64,000 bases of DNA from Pseudovibrio ascidiaceicola (GTDB taxonomy: Bacteria > Pseudomonadota > Alphaproteobacteria > Rhizobiales > Stappiaceae). Of this stretch, positions 18,870-27,918 are shown one piece after another (position 1 is the stretch's first letter; each line of letters opens with the position of its first letter). The notes under the pieces are model-generated. The model saw nothing but the letters and a program-made list of their open reading frames with translations. It was not told where the DNA came from and did not search any database. The position numbers and the translations under genes are program-made. The stretch spans positions 370,026 to 434,025 of the forward strand of contig NZ_FOSK01000003.1 of NCBI RefSeq assembly GCF_900114245.1, read 5' to 3'.

Positions 18870-19697
18870 TTATCCTTTAACCGCACCAGCTGTAAGACCA
18901 GCGACGATTTTTCGTTGAAACACCAGGACTAGGACCACGATCGGGACGGTCACTAGCACAGAAGCAGCCATGATATTGCCCCATGGCAGCTCGTATTCAG
19001 TTGCACCGGACATCAGGGCAATCGCCACAGGCACGGTGCGAACTTCGTTGGATAGAGTAAAGGTGAGTGCGAACAAGAACTCGTTCCACGCACCGATGAA
19101 AGCAAGCAGACCAGTGGTCACCATCGCTGGCCACATCAGCGGCAGGAAGATCCGGCGCACAATGGTCAGCGGAGAAGCTCCATCAACAACAGCAGCTTCT
19201 TCAAGTTCCTTCGGCAGCTCCTTCATAAAGGTGGTCAGCACCCACACAGTAAACGGCAGGGTCAACACCGTGTTCGGGATAATCAAACCCGGCAGAGAGT
19301 TGTAAAGTCCCATGGAACGGATCAGCTCATACATGCCAGAAAGGATTGCCACCTGCGGGAACATGGAGACCGACAGGATCGTCATCAACAACAAGCCACG
19401 GCCCCGGAAGTGGATACGAGCCAGCGCATAAGATGCCGTCACTGCGATAATCAGCGACAGGATCACAACCGAGGTCGCCACAATCACCGAGTTCAGAATA
19501 TTGAGACCAAACGGCTGCTCTTTGAAGATGGAGAAATAGTTCCCCGTCGTGAAGGATGTTGGAAACACGGACGGATTGAACAGCTCCTGCCCACTACGGA
19601 AACTCGTAACAATCGCGTAGTAGAACGGGAAGACCGAGAAAATCACGACCACAACAACGAGTGTGTAAAACAGAATAGACTTCATCTGCCTGTTCAT
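18870..19697 (-). CDS. aglG: Alpha-glucoside ABC transporter permease (AglG/MalG-type)
   Basis: This 275-residue inner-membrane permease has six predicted helices and the MalG-type EAA coupling loop ELEEAAVVDGASPLTIVRRI near residue 185. Its start overlaps the end of the partner permease gene by four bases, and the glucosidase gene follows after five bases. Confidence 0.92.
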   Translation of the reverse strand: MNRQMKSILFYTLVVVVVIFSVFPFYYAIVTSFRSGQELFNPSVFPTSFTTGNYFSIFKEQPFGLNILNSVIVATSVVILSLIIAVTASYALARIHFRGRGLLLMTILSVSMFPQVAILSGMYELIRSMGLYNSLPGLIIPNTVLTLPFTVWVLTTFMKELPKELEEAAVVDGASPLTIVRRIFLPLMWPAMVTTGLLAFIGAWNEFLFALTFTLSNEVRTVPVAIALMSGATEYELPWGNIMAASVLVTVPIVVLVLVFQRKIVAGLTAGAVKG

Positions 19698-20659
19698 GAT
19701 TGTTCTCCTTCACCGGACTTCAGCCCACCAGCCACCACGGTAATGGTCGTCAGCAGAGCGATCACAATGAACAGCAGCGTCGCAGCCGCAGAACCATAGC
19801 CAACCTCCTGGAAGTCAACCAGTTGTTGCCTTGCATAGACTGACATGGACATGGTCGAGGTGGAGCTGGACGTCAGCACGTAAATCAGATCAAACACACG
19901 CAGCGCATCAAGACTGCGGAAAATCACAGCAACGATGATCGCCGGACGGATCAGCGGCAACGTCACCTTGAAGAACACACGGATCGGGTTGATGCCATCC
20001 ACGCGGGCCGCCTCATAGATGTCGCCGGGCAACATCTGAAGCGCAGCAAGGGTCAGCAATGCCATGAACGGTGTTGTTTTCCAGACATCCACCATGATCA
20101 CAGCCCACATCGCGGTGGAAGGATCAGCCGTCCAGGCAACCGGCTCAGACAGAATGCCGACACCCAGCAGAATTTCGTTAATCACACCAAACTGATCGTG
20201 AAGCATCCAGCCCCACATCTTGGCGGAAACAATAGTCGGGATCGCCCAAGGGATCAGAACCGCAGCCCGCACAAGGCCGCGTCCTTTGAACTCCGCATTC
20301 AGGATCAACGCAATGAGAAGCCCGAACAGAGTTTCTAAACCAACAGAGATGACAGAAAACCAGAGAGTATTCCAAACCGCATTCCACCACTCGGCATCAA
20401 CAAGAACGCCATAAGCTTCTCCGTCATAATACGAGAGATAGTTCTCAAAGCCGATGAATTGAGACTGGCTGAGATCTGTGAGGTTTGCGTCGGTAAAACC
20501 CAACCAGATGGTGCGAAGCAACGGCCAGCCTGCAACAGCGGCCAAAGCAATCATCATGGGGGCGAGAAAAAGCCACGCGGCGCGCAATCTGGCAGAGCTC
20601 AGATTGGAGCGTTTTGCCTTACGAGTGGCTGTACCATCCTGCTGAAGAGCAAGGGTCAT
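19694..20659 (-). CDS. aglF: Alpha-glucoside ABC transporter permease (AglF/MalF-type)
   Basis: This 321-residue permease has an N-terminal helix near residues 28-48 (AAWLFLAPMMIALAAVAGW), five further helices and the EAA loop IYEAARVDGINPIRVFFKVTL near residue 218. It overlaps aglG by four bases. The gap to the binding-protein gene contains a stable hairpin rather than a promoter-like sequence. Confidence 0.92.
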   Translation of the reverse strand: MTLALQQDGTATRKAKRSNLSSARLRAAWLFLAPMMIALAAVAGWPLLRTIWLGFTDANLTDLSQSQFIGFENYLSYYDGEAYGVLVDAEWWNAVWNTLWFSVISVGLETLFGLLIALILNAEFKGRGLVRAAVLIPWAIPTIVSAKMWGWMLHDQFGVINEILLGVGILSEPVAWTADPSTAMWAVIMVDVWKTTPFMALLTLAALQMLPGDIYEAARVDGINPIRVFFKVTLPLIRPAIIVAVIFRSLDALRVFDLIYVLTSSSTSTMSMSVYARQQLVDFQEVGYGSAAATLLFIVIALLTTITVVAGGLKSGEGEQS

Positions 20660-20722
20660 CCTCTGATCCTTGGTTTCTTTATTTCAGGGAAACTCCAAGG
20701 AACCACCCAGGAGCTCGGTTCA

Positions 20723-20751
20723 GTGTTGCGGCCATCGGGAGGCCGCAACAC
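20723..20751 (-). other. Intercistronic hairpin between binding-protein and permease genes
   Basis: GTGTTGCGGCC and GGCCGCAACAC form a perfect 11-base stem with a seven-base loop. No T-run follows on the minus strand, so it is unlikely to stop transcription fully. Hairpins at this point in sugar operons, as in malE-malF, protect the binding-protein message and let it accumulate in excess. Confidence 0.75.
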
Positions 20752-20775
20752 AGATCGCAAGTCTAGGGAGGAGAC

Positions 20776-22050
20776 TTACCAGCCTTTACGCTTGATGCGT
20801 TTCAGGTTCTTTTCAAGTTTCGCAAGGGATGCCTCTGCTTCGGTCTTGCCGGAAAGCACGTCATGCACTGCATTGTAAAATGCATTGGAAACTTTGTTGT
20901 AGTTAGAGCCAGTTGCACGGGATGGACGTGCTACAGCGTTGGTGAAGGTGTCTTTCAACTGACCCATGAACGGGCTCGCTGCAAGAACATCCGCATCGGT
21001 GTACAGCTCAGCAATGGTAGGGTTGTAAGACCCCTCGATAGCGCGCTGTTTCTGGCTCTTCTTGCTGGTCAGGTACATAACCAAGCTTGCAGCTGCTTCT
21101 GGGTCTTTGGAGTATTTGGAAACAGCCAGCTGCCAGCCACCAAGAGTACCAGTCTGCTTGCCTTCTTCTCCACCCTTAGGCAGAGCCATCACGCCGATCT
21201 TACCTTTGATCGGGGAATCGTCAGCCTGCCCCAGAGACCATGCATAAGGCCAGTTCCGCATGAACACCGCATTACCGGACTGGAACACACCGCGTGCATC
21301 TTCTTCCTGATAGGAAAGAACACCAGCCGGAGCAATTGTACCGGTCCAGCTCGCTGCGAGTGACAGAGCTTTTGCAGCTTTTTCGTTGTTGATGGTGATA
21401 TCGCCATCAGCGTTCACAACATCGCCGCCGCCGAAGCTGTCGACCCACTCAAGAGCGTCACAGGTCAGACCTTCATAAGCCTTCGCCTGATAAACAAAGC
21501 CCCACATTTTGCTGTTGCCAGCTGCGCGTTCAGCATCCTGAATTTTCTTCGCGCTTGCAGTCAGATCACCCCAGGTTTCAGGAGCCTTTTCACCATGCTT
21601 TTCGAGTAGGTCTTTGCGGTAGAACAGCAGGCCAGCATCAGTGTACCAAGGCATCGCAACCAGCTTGCCTTTGTAGGTGTTGTTCGCAACGATTGGCTGG
21701 AAGTGCATGTCTTCTGCGCCATTGGAATATGGCTTCAGATCAGCAAGGTGGCTTCCGAGGATACCTGGCCAGATAACGTCAATCTGGAAAACATCAATAT
21801 CAGAAGAACCAGAGCTCAGGATCTGCTGGTAAAGGGCCAGCTGCTCGGTGGAAGATGCAGGTGCAGCGAAAAACTTGACGGTGTTGCCAGTTTCTTTGGC
21901 CCACTCGGTTGCAGCACCTTTACAGAGCTTAGCACCCTGACCAACGCTCCCACAAACAACGGTAACTTCAGCAGCCATTGCATAACCCGCAACGCCAGCC
22001 ATACCAGCAATAGCAACAGCAGAACCTAATAATGTACGACGGATACCCAT
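20776..22050 (-). CDS. aglE: Alpha-glucoside ABC transporter substrate-binding protein (AglE/ThuE-like)
   Basis: This periplasmic family 1 solute-binding protein, 424 residues, captures the sugar. The signal peptide (MGIRRTLLGSAVAIAG...) has a likely cleavage after AMA near residue 26. Typical ligand-cleft segments are QIDVIWPGILG, MPWYTDAGLLFYRKD and NWPYAWSLG. I start at the ATG at 22050 because GGGAGG lies nine bases upstream; a start nine codons earlier would lack this. It is the first gene of the operon, and two LacI-type operators lie upstream. Trehalose, maltose and sucrose are candidate ligands. Confidence 0.92.
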   Translation of the reverse strand: MGIRRTLLGSAVAIAGMAGVAGYAMAAEVTVVCGSVGQGAKLCKGAATEWAKETGNTVKFFAAPASSTEQLALYQQILSSGSSDIDVFQIDVIWPGILGSHLADLKPYSNGAEDMHFQPIVANNTYKGKLVAMPWYTDAGLLFYRKDLLEKHGEKAPETWGDLTASAKKIQDAERAAGNSKMWGFVYQAKAYEGLTCDALEWVDSFGGGDVVNADGDITINNEKAAKALSLAASWTGTIAPAGVLSYQEEDARGVFQSGNAVFMRNWPYAWSLGQADDSPIKGKIGVMALPKGGEEGKQTGTLGGWQLAVSKYSKDPEAAASLVMYLTSKKSQKQRAIEGSYNPTIAELYTDADVLAASPFMGQLKDTFTNAVARPSRATGSNYNKVSNAFYNAVHDVLSGKTEAEASLAKLEKNLKRIKRKGW

Positions 22051-22176
22051 AATGGGACGCCTCCCTGTTTCGTCCATGGCCCTTGATTCAACGAATTCCC
22101 AATCGTTGTCTGGCCATTAATTACCCCTCCAGAGCGAAGGGCTCCCCAAACACTGGTCATCTTTCAAAAAGATTCC

Positions 22177-22188
22177 CAAAGCGCTTTG
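22177..22188. promoter_or_regulatory. LacI-type operator 1 (near aglE)
   Basis: CAAAGCGCTTTG is a perfect 12-base palindrome with the central CG typical of LacI/GalR operators. It lies 127-138 bases upstream of the aglE start. The same core occurs in the second operator. Confidence 0.82.
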
Positions 22189-22385
22189 AGACAAGCAAAG
22201 TTTAGTCACCGGTCTAAGTCAATAGTAAAAATCCGTAGGAACTTTTGTGAGGCTGTCCATCTGGCGTCTTATTTTGCAACGCAGCACCCACAAAATAGCT
22301 GAATTCTCCTAAGTTTAGAGCTCGTCATATGTGGTATTTTACTGCATCTCTGAAAAATATCAGTTTTCCACTGTCTCCGTTACCG

Positions 22386-22405
22386 TTTCCAAAGCGCTTT
22401 GGAAA
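22386..22405. promoter_or_regulatory. LacI-type operator 2 (near aglR)
   Basis: TTTCCAAAGCGCTTTGGAAA is a perfect 20-base palindrome 116-135 bases upstream of the aglR start. It shares the CAAAGCGCTTTG core with operator 1. Two operators allow looping and could serve both divergent promoters. Confidence 0.88.
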
Positions 22406-22520
22406 AGACAAAGGTCCTACTGGATTTTAGGGAGACTTCTGGGCTAGATTTCACACAAGCATGCGGGAGAAAAAGGGGCTATAAACGCGGCGCACAGCAA
22501 GTTTGAGCCATTGAAATATT

Positions 22521-23546
22521 ATGAATCTTAAGAGTTTAGCCAGTCATCTCGGTCTTTCACAAACCACAGTCAGCAGAGCTCTGAACGGGTATTCTGACGT
22601 GTCTCTTGCTACCCGAAACCGGGTTTCAGAGGCAGCAAAGACCTATGGCTATCGCCCCAATGTCAACGCACGCCGTCTGGCAACCGGACGCTCCAGCGTA
22701 ATCGGCATCGCCTTCCCCACTGACATGAACATGTTTCTCGACCCGCATTTCATCGAGTTTCTGACAGGTCTTTCAGAGAAGGCATCCGAGCTGGATTACG
22801 ACATCATGATCTCCTCCTCGCAGAGTGAGGAAGTGGACGTCTACCGCCGCTTTGCGGAAAAAGGCACCGTCGATCTGGTCATCCTGTCCAACGTGGATCT
22901 GAGTGAAGAGCGCATCCGTCTGCTACAAGACCTCAACATGCCGTTCATCGTCCATGGCCGGACCGCCACCTGTGACAGTTACTCATACATCGACATCGAC
23001 AACTACGGCGTCTTCCACGAGCCCACAAAGATGCTGCTGGAAATGGGTCACGACAAGATCGCGATCCTCAACGGCCATCCAAACCGCGTTTACGCCATTG
23101 ACCGACTCAACGGCTGGCAGGATGCATTGAAGGAACGAGGCGTCACGCCAAACCCTGATTATATGCGTGCAGGCGCTATGTCAGAAGAAAACGGCTACAC
23201 CTTCGCCATGGAGATCCTGCAGCTGGAAGATCGCCCAACCGCCCTGCTCTGCTCAAGCGTGGTCATGGCAAAAGGCGCCTACAGAGCCTGCAACGAACTT
23301 GGCATCAAGATCGGCTCAGAAGTCTCTATTGTTGCGCACGATGATAACGTACCTCTCGCACAAGCTGCGGATATGGACCCGCCATTGACGGTCACCCGTT
23401 CACCGCTTCGCGATGCAGGTCGTGAGATTGCGATCATGGCGATGAACTACCTCAAAGGCGCAGACATCAAAGAGCTGCAATGCCTCTGGCACCCTGAACT
23501 GATTTTCCGCAAATCTGTAGGCGCCCCGCCACGCAGCATCACCTGA
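22521..23546 (+). CDS. aglR: LacI-family regulator of the agl operon (AglR-like)
   Basis: The 341 residues comprise an N-terminal LacI helix-turn-helix (LKSLASHLGLSQTTVSRALNG, residues 3-23), the hinge helix NARRLATGRS near residue 50, and a periplasmic-binding-protein-like effector domain. It is divergent from aglE with two palindromic operators between. It most likely represses the operon without alpha-glucoside and releases DNA on binding it. Confidence 0.92.
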   Translation: MNLKSLASHLGLSQTTVSRALNGYSDVSLATRNRVSEAAKTYGYRPNVNARRLATGRSSVIGIAFPTDMNMFLDPHFIEFLTGLSEKASELDYDIMISSSQSEEVDVYRRFAEKGTVDLVILSNVDLSEERIRLLQDLNMPFIVHGRTATCDSYSYIDIDNYGVFHEPTKMLLEMGHDKIAILNGHPNRVYAIDRLNGWQDALKERGVTPNPDYMRAGAMSEENGYTFAMEILQLEDRPTALLCSSVVMAKGAYRACNELGIKIGSEVSIVAHDDNVPLAQAADMDPPLTVTRSPLRDAGREIAIMAMNYLKGADIKELQCLWHPELIFRKSVGAPPRSIT

Positions 23547-23558
23547 CCTAGGGAATTT

Positions 23559-23612
23559 ACTCAATTCCTTGAGTGGGATCATTGCCATACAACTTGAGTT
23601 TGAGGCTATAGT
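23559..23612 (+). promoter_or_regulatory. Candidate promoter and palindrome upstream of the exporter operon
   Basis: ACTCAATTCCTTGAGT at 23559-23574 is an inverted repeat (ACTCAA/TTGAGT) and CTTGAGT recurs at 23593-23599. TTGCCA at 23582-23587 and TATAGT at 23607-23612 could be -35 and -10 boxes with a 19-base spacer, the unusual spacing of MerR-type promoters. No MerR gene is adjacent. The -10 box would lie 34-39 bases before the exporter ATPase start. Confidence 0.4.
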
Positions 23613-23645
23613 GTAATGTAGCTGCACATTCAGGTTGGGGGCCCT

Positions 23646-24353
23646 ATGCCAACGCCAGTATTCATCGCTGAAAACACCACCAAAACCTATGTCACCAACG
23701 AGGTTGAGGTGCACGCACTTCGCGGTGTCTCCATGACACTCTTCGAAGGCGAAATGGTTGTGCTGCTCGGACCATCCGGCTCCGGCAAATCCACCTTCCT
23801 GAACATCCTCGGCGGGCTCGACAACGCCACCTCCGGCACAGTCTCCTTCATGGGCAAGAACCTCACCGATTTCAGCGAAAGCGAACTGACCCGCTACCGG
23901 CGCGACTACGTTGGCTTTGTCTTCCAGTTCTACAACCTCATTCCCAGCCTCAATGCTTGGGAGAACGTGGCTCTGACAACCGAGATCGCCAAAAACCCGA
24001 TGGACCCGCAGGAAGCGCTGGAACTGGTCGGCCTCGGCAAACGCTCCTCCCACTTCCCGGCAGAAATGTCCGGCGGTGAACAGCAGCGTGTCGCCATCGC
24101 CCGCGCCATCGCCAAGCGACCGGAAGTCCTGCTCTGTGATGAGCCCACGGGCGCACTCGACACCAAAACCGGCACATTGGTGCTGGAAGCCTTGCAGCGC
24201 ATCAACAAAGAGCTGGGCACTACAACAGCCATCATCACGCACAACACTGCCATCCAGCAAATGGCAAACCGTGTCTACGTTTTCAAAGACGGCGCCATTG
24301 AGAGCACGCACGAAAACGAGACGCCCAAGCAGCCCTCGGAGGTTGCATGGTAG
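23646..24353 (+). CDS. ABC exporter ATP-binding protein (MacB/LolD type)
   Basis: This 235-residue ATPase is of the group that powers FtsX-fold exporters. It has Walker [10 protein letters not shown] near residue 42, a Q-loop in [11 protein letters not shown], signature [15 protein letters not shown] near 142, and Walker [37 protein letters not shown] is characteristic of the LolD/MacB family. Its end overlaps the permease start by seven bases. Confidence 0.93.
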   Translation: MPTPVFIAENTTKTYVTNEVEVHALRGVSMTLFEGEMVVLLGPSGSGKSTFLNILGGLDNATSGTVSFMGKNLTDFSESELTRYRRDYVGFVFQFYNLIPSLNAWENVALTTEIAKNPMDPQEALELVGLGKRSSHFPAEMSGGEQQRVAIARAIAKRPEVLLCDEPTGALDTKTGTLVLEALQRINKELGTTTAIITHNTAIQQMANRVYVFKDGAIESTHENETPKQPSEVAW

Positions 24354-26719
24354 CTCTGCCCGTCCTTGACCGAAAAGTAATCCGCGACCTGAAACGCCTG
24401 TGGGCGCAAGTGCTTGCGATTGCTTTGGTCATGGCCTGCGGAGTGATGACGCTGATCCTCGCCCAGGGAGCCTACCGCTCTCTCAGCGAAACGCAGAAAA
24501 CCTATTACGATCAATACCGCTTCGGCCACATCTTCGCGCAGGCCGTCCGCGCCCCCGATCACCTGAAAGACCGCATCGCCGCCATCGATGGCGTTGCAGC
24601 CGTCGAAATGCGCATCGTCCGCTCAGCCATTCTCGATATCCCGCAGATGGCCGAGCCCGCTGCCGGTATCGCCCTTTCCCTGCCTGCAGGCAGCAAGCCA
24701 GCCGTCAACCGCCTCTACCTGAGAGCAGGCCGCCTGCCAGAAGGCTCCCGCACCAACGAAGTCGCCCTCGACTCACGCTTCGCCAAAGCACATGGCCTCA
24801 ACCCCGGAGACACCTTCAGCGCCACCCTGAACGGCAAAAAGCTCAACCTCGAAATCACCGGAATCATCCTCTCCCCCGAGTTCATCTACGCCCTCGGCCC
24901 CGGAGATCTGGTTCCCGATGACCGCCGCTTCGCTGTTTTCTTCATGGCCCAATCCGCCATGGAAGGCCTGTTCGATATGAAGAACGCAGCCAACGACATC
25001 TCCCTGAGGCTGCTCAGAGGAGCCTGCACACCCTGCGTTCTGGAAAAGCTCGACCGCCTGCTAAAACCCTACGGCGGCACCGGCGCATACAAACGCAAAG
25101 ACCAGCAATCTCATGCGTTTCTGGATGCGGAACTCACCCAGCTTTCCGCAATGGCGAAGGTGCTCCCGCCCATATTCCTGCTGGTCTCCGCGTTTCTGGT
25201 CAACATGATCCTGTCTCGCCTGATCGCTTTGGAGCGCGAGCAGATCGGCCTGCTGAAAGCCTGCGGCTACTCTTCATGGTCCGTTGCCGGTCACTACGCC
25301 AAACTGGTTTCCATCGTCGCTTTCCTTGGCGTTGGCATCGGTTCTATGGCAGGCAACTACATGGGCCGCCTGATGACGCAGATGTATGCGCAGTACTTCT
25401 CGTTCCCCTTCCTCGTCTTCGATGAAAGCCCGGATCTCTACCTCATCGCCGCTATCATCTCACTGGCCGCAGCTCTGGGTGGCGCATTCTCCTCCATCAT
25501 GAAAGCCGCCCGCCTGCCACCCGCAGTCGCCATGCGCCCACCAGCACCGCCGCGTTTCCGCAGTTTCCTCTCGCTCAAGTCCAGACGTGTACGCATCCTG
25601 TCTCAGCTCAGCACCATGGGCCTGCGCCATCTCATGCACAATCCGGTGCGCAGCCTACTCACCAGCCTTGGCGTCTCCTTCTCACTGGCCCTGCTCGTCT
25701 CTGCATTGTTCCTGACCAACTCCATGGACCACATGATCAACGTGGCCTTCAACAAAGCAGAAACCGCAGATGCCCGCCTGACACTCGCCGACGACAAAGC
25801 CCCCAGCGTGCTCGATGATATCCTGCGCCTGCCCGGCGTTCTCACCGCAGAAGCCTACAGGCAAGAACCCGTCATCCTGCGTTTTGGCCCAAAGGAGAAA
25901 CGCGTCGCGATCACAGGCCGCCCAACCAACGCCAACCTTTCCCGCATTCTGGACCTTGATGAACGCGCCATCCAGATGCCCCGCACAGGCCTCATGCTGC
26001 CAACCCATCTCGCCAACCAGCTGGGCGTAAAGCCGGGTGAGATGGTCACCGTAGAGCTCACCAAACACAACTCCGTTGAGCGGCAGGTTCGCGTGTCCGG
26101 CACCGTCACCAGCTACATGGGCATCTCCGCCTCCATGCACATCGATGCCCTCAATGCCCTTGTGCCCACCGGTCCGCGCATCTCTGATCTGGCCATCAAC
26201 ATCGACCGCACACGACTTGATGACCTTTACGACGCTGTGAAGGAAACACCGGGCCTTGGCGGCATCGCCATGCAGATGCTCTCGCGCGAAAAGTTCCGCG
26301 AGCTCATGGACCAGAGCTTCACCTCCATGCTGGTGGCCTATATCACCATCGCCGTCATCGTGGCCTTCGGCGTGGTCTACAACGCCGCCCGCATCCAGCT
26401 GTCAGAGCGAGGCCGCGAGCTCGCCAGTCTCCGCGTTATTGGCTTCTCCAAGCAGGAGGTCTTCCATGTCATTCTGGTAGAGATGGCGATGATCGTCCTG
26501 CTGGCACAGCCCATGGGCTGGCTCATCGGCTACGGCATGGCAGCAGGGATGATACAGGGCTTCGCCAGCGATCTCTTCCGCGTGCCGCTTGTGGGGCTGC
26601 CAAGCACCTACGCCATCGCCAGTTTTGTCATTCTCACAGCCGCACTGGCCTGTGCGCTCATCGTGCGCCGCCGTGTAGGCAAACTTGATCTCATCAAAAC
26701 CTTAAAAACGAGGGAATAG
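24347..26719 (+). CDS. ABC exporter permease with two FtsX domains
   Basis: This 790-residue inner-membrane permease of the MacB-fold superfamily has an N-terminal helix (about 18-40), a large periplasmic domain and a first FtsX helix bundle near residues 260-385. A linker helix lies near 433-455, followed by a second periplasmic domain and a second FtsX bundle (about 665-780). The duplicated layout resembles LolC/E- or DevC-like permeases in which one chain supplies both halves. It sits between its ATPase and a membrane-fusion protein, so the three form a tripartite exporter. The cargo is unknown: lipid, lipoprotein, peptide and antibiotic are all possible. Confidence 0.9.
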   Translation: MVALPVLDRKVIRDLKRLWAQVLAIALVMACGVMTLILAQGAYRSLSETQKTYYDQYRFGHIFAQAVRAPDHLKDRIAAIDGVAAVEMRIVRSAILDIPQMAEPAAGIALSLPAGSKPAVNRLYLRAGRLPEGSRTNEVALDSRFAKAHGLNPGDTFSATLNGKKLNLEITGIILSPEFIYALGPGDLVPDDRRFAVFFMAQSAMEGLFDMKNAANDISLRLLRGACTPCVLEKLDRLLKPYGGTGAYKRKDQQSHAFLDAELTQLSAMAKVLPPIFLLVSAFLVNMILSRLIALEREQIGLLKACGYSSWSVAGHYAKLVSIVAFLGVGIGSMAGNYMGRLMTQMYAQYFSFPFLVFDESPDLYLIAAIISLAAALGGAFSSIMKAARLPPAVAMRPPAPPRFRSFLSLKSRRVRILSQLSTMGLRHLMHNPVRSLLTSLGVSFSLALLVSALFLTNSMDHMINVAFNKAETADARLTLADDKAPSVLDDILRLPGVLTAEAYRQEPVILRFGPKEKRVAITGRPTNANLSRILDLDERAIQMPRTGLMLPTHLANQLGVKPGEMVTVELTKHNSVERQVRVSGTVTSYMGISASMHIDALNALVPTGPRISDLAINIDRTRLDDLYDAVKETPGLGGIAMQMLSREKFRELMDQSFTSMLVAYITIAVIVAFGVVYNAARIQLSERGRELASLRVIGFSKQEVFHVILVEMAMIVLLAQPMGWLIGYGMAAGMIQGFASDLFRVPLVGLPSTYAIASFVILTAALACALIVRRRVGKLDLIKTLKTRE

Positions 26720-26721
26720 GA

Positions 26722-27918
26722 ATGAACGGTAAATACGTCAAACGAGGCGCTTACATCGCTATCGCTCTGGTCGTTCTCCTTCTCTTCGGCTGGGCCTTGC
26801 AGGAAAAGCCAATCTCCGTTGAAACGGCCAAGGTCACCCGCGGTGATCTGGTGGTCACCGTGGAAGAAGACGGCAAAACCCGCGTGAAGGAGATCTACAA
26901 AATCTCCGCCCCAATCGCCGGAAGGGTCGATCGTTCCCTGCTGGAGGTTGGCGATAAGGTATCCCGCGGCGAAACCACAGTTGCCACCATCAACCCGCTC
27001 ACCACCCCGTTTATGAACGCCCGCACCAAGGCAGAAGCACTGGCAGGCGTTGAAACCGCAAAAGCCGCTATTACACTGGCAGAAGCCCAGCTCGCCTCCG
27101 CCAAGGCAGAACACAAACTGGCCAAGTCAGAGCTCATCCGCGCCCAGCGCCTCAACCGCTCCAAAACCATCTCTGATGCACAGCTGGAGCGAGTGGAAAT
27201 TGACGTCACTCTGAAAGCAGCCAAAGTCCAAAGCGCAGAAGCCCAGATCGCCCAACGGGGCAGCGACCTGCAAAGCGCCAAAGCCCGTCTGATTGAGCCG
27301 CACATCGCTCAGGATCCTGAACGTTCAGAAGAACTGGCCGTACGCATGATCTCCCCGATCAACGGCGTGGTCCTCAATCTGGCCGTTGAAAGCGAGCAAA
27401 CCATCCAGTCCGGCGCCCTGCTGATGGAACTAGGCGATCCTGCAAATATCGAGGTGGTCGTGGACCTGCTCTCCACCGAAGCCGTGAAAATCGCTGAAGG
27501 CGCAAAAGCAACGCTGGTCGATTGGGGCGGCAACACCCTGAAGGCAACCGTCCGCCGCATTGACCCGGCTGGCTTCACCAAGGTCTCAGCCCTCGGCATT
27601 GAAGAGCAGCGCGTCAACGCCATTCTGGATCTGGATACCCCAGCTCTGGAACTCGGCCACGGCTTCCACCTGCGCGCCGCCATCGAAACCTGGCACGGCC
27701 AAAACGTCCTGCGCATTCCCATGACCGCCCTCTTCCGCGAAGGCAACGACTGGGCCACCTTCAAAGTCGTCGACGGCAAAGCCCACCTCCAACTCCTCAC
27801 AATCGGCGCCTTCAATCAAGACATGGCCGAGGTCAGCTCTGGTCTGACCCAGAACGACACCGTTATCCAGTTCCCCGGAGACACTGTTTCTCACGGTACT
27901 GCAGTGGTAGCGGAGTGA
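26722..27918 (+). CDS. HlyD/MacA-type periplasmic adaptor (membrane-fusion) protein
   Basis: This 398-residue adaptor links the exporter to an outer-membrane channel. It has one N-terminal membrane anchor (about residues 9-27), a split lipoyl/biotinyl-like domain (ISAPIAGRVDRSLLEVGDKV near residue 56), an Ala/Glu/Lys-rich coiled-coil hairpin (about 95-195), then a beta-barrel domain (MISPINGVVLNLAVES near 210). It starts two bases after the permease stop. No TolC-like gene is nearby, so a shared channel elsewhere would be needed. Confidence 0.92.
   Translation: MNGKYVKRGAYIAIALVVLLLFGWALQEKPISVETAKVTRGDLVVTVEEDGKTRVKEIYKISAPIAGRVDRSLLEVGDKVSRGETTVATINPLTTPFMNARTKAEALAGVETAKAAITLAEAQLASAKAEHKLAKSELIRAQRLNRSKTISDAQLERVEIDVTLKAAKVQSAEAQIAQRGSDLQSAKARLIEPHIAQDPERSEELAVRMISPINGVVLNLAVESEQTIQSGALLMELGDPANIEVVVDLLSTEAVKIAEGAKATLVDWGGNTLKATVRRIDPAGFTKVSALGIEEQRVNAILDLDTPALELGHGFHLRAAIETWHGQNVLRIPMTALFREGNDWATFKVVDGKAHLQLLTIGAFNQDMAEVSSGLTQNDTVIQFPGDTVSHGTAVVAE

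Larger units (their letters stand above)
22051..22520. other. Divergent regulatory region between aglE and aglR
   Basis: These 470 bases separate the two divergent genes and hold two palindromic operators centred 213 bases apart (22182.5 and 22395.5). I see no coding sequence. Confidence 0.75.

Noticed and set aside
17215..18918. A 567-codon open frame on the plus strand opposite the alpha-glucosidase gene
   Set aside because: It lies antisense to a clear GH13 gene with all catalytic residues. Its translation has no family-like motifs and is rich in His, Arg and Cys, as expected for a shadow frame.
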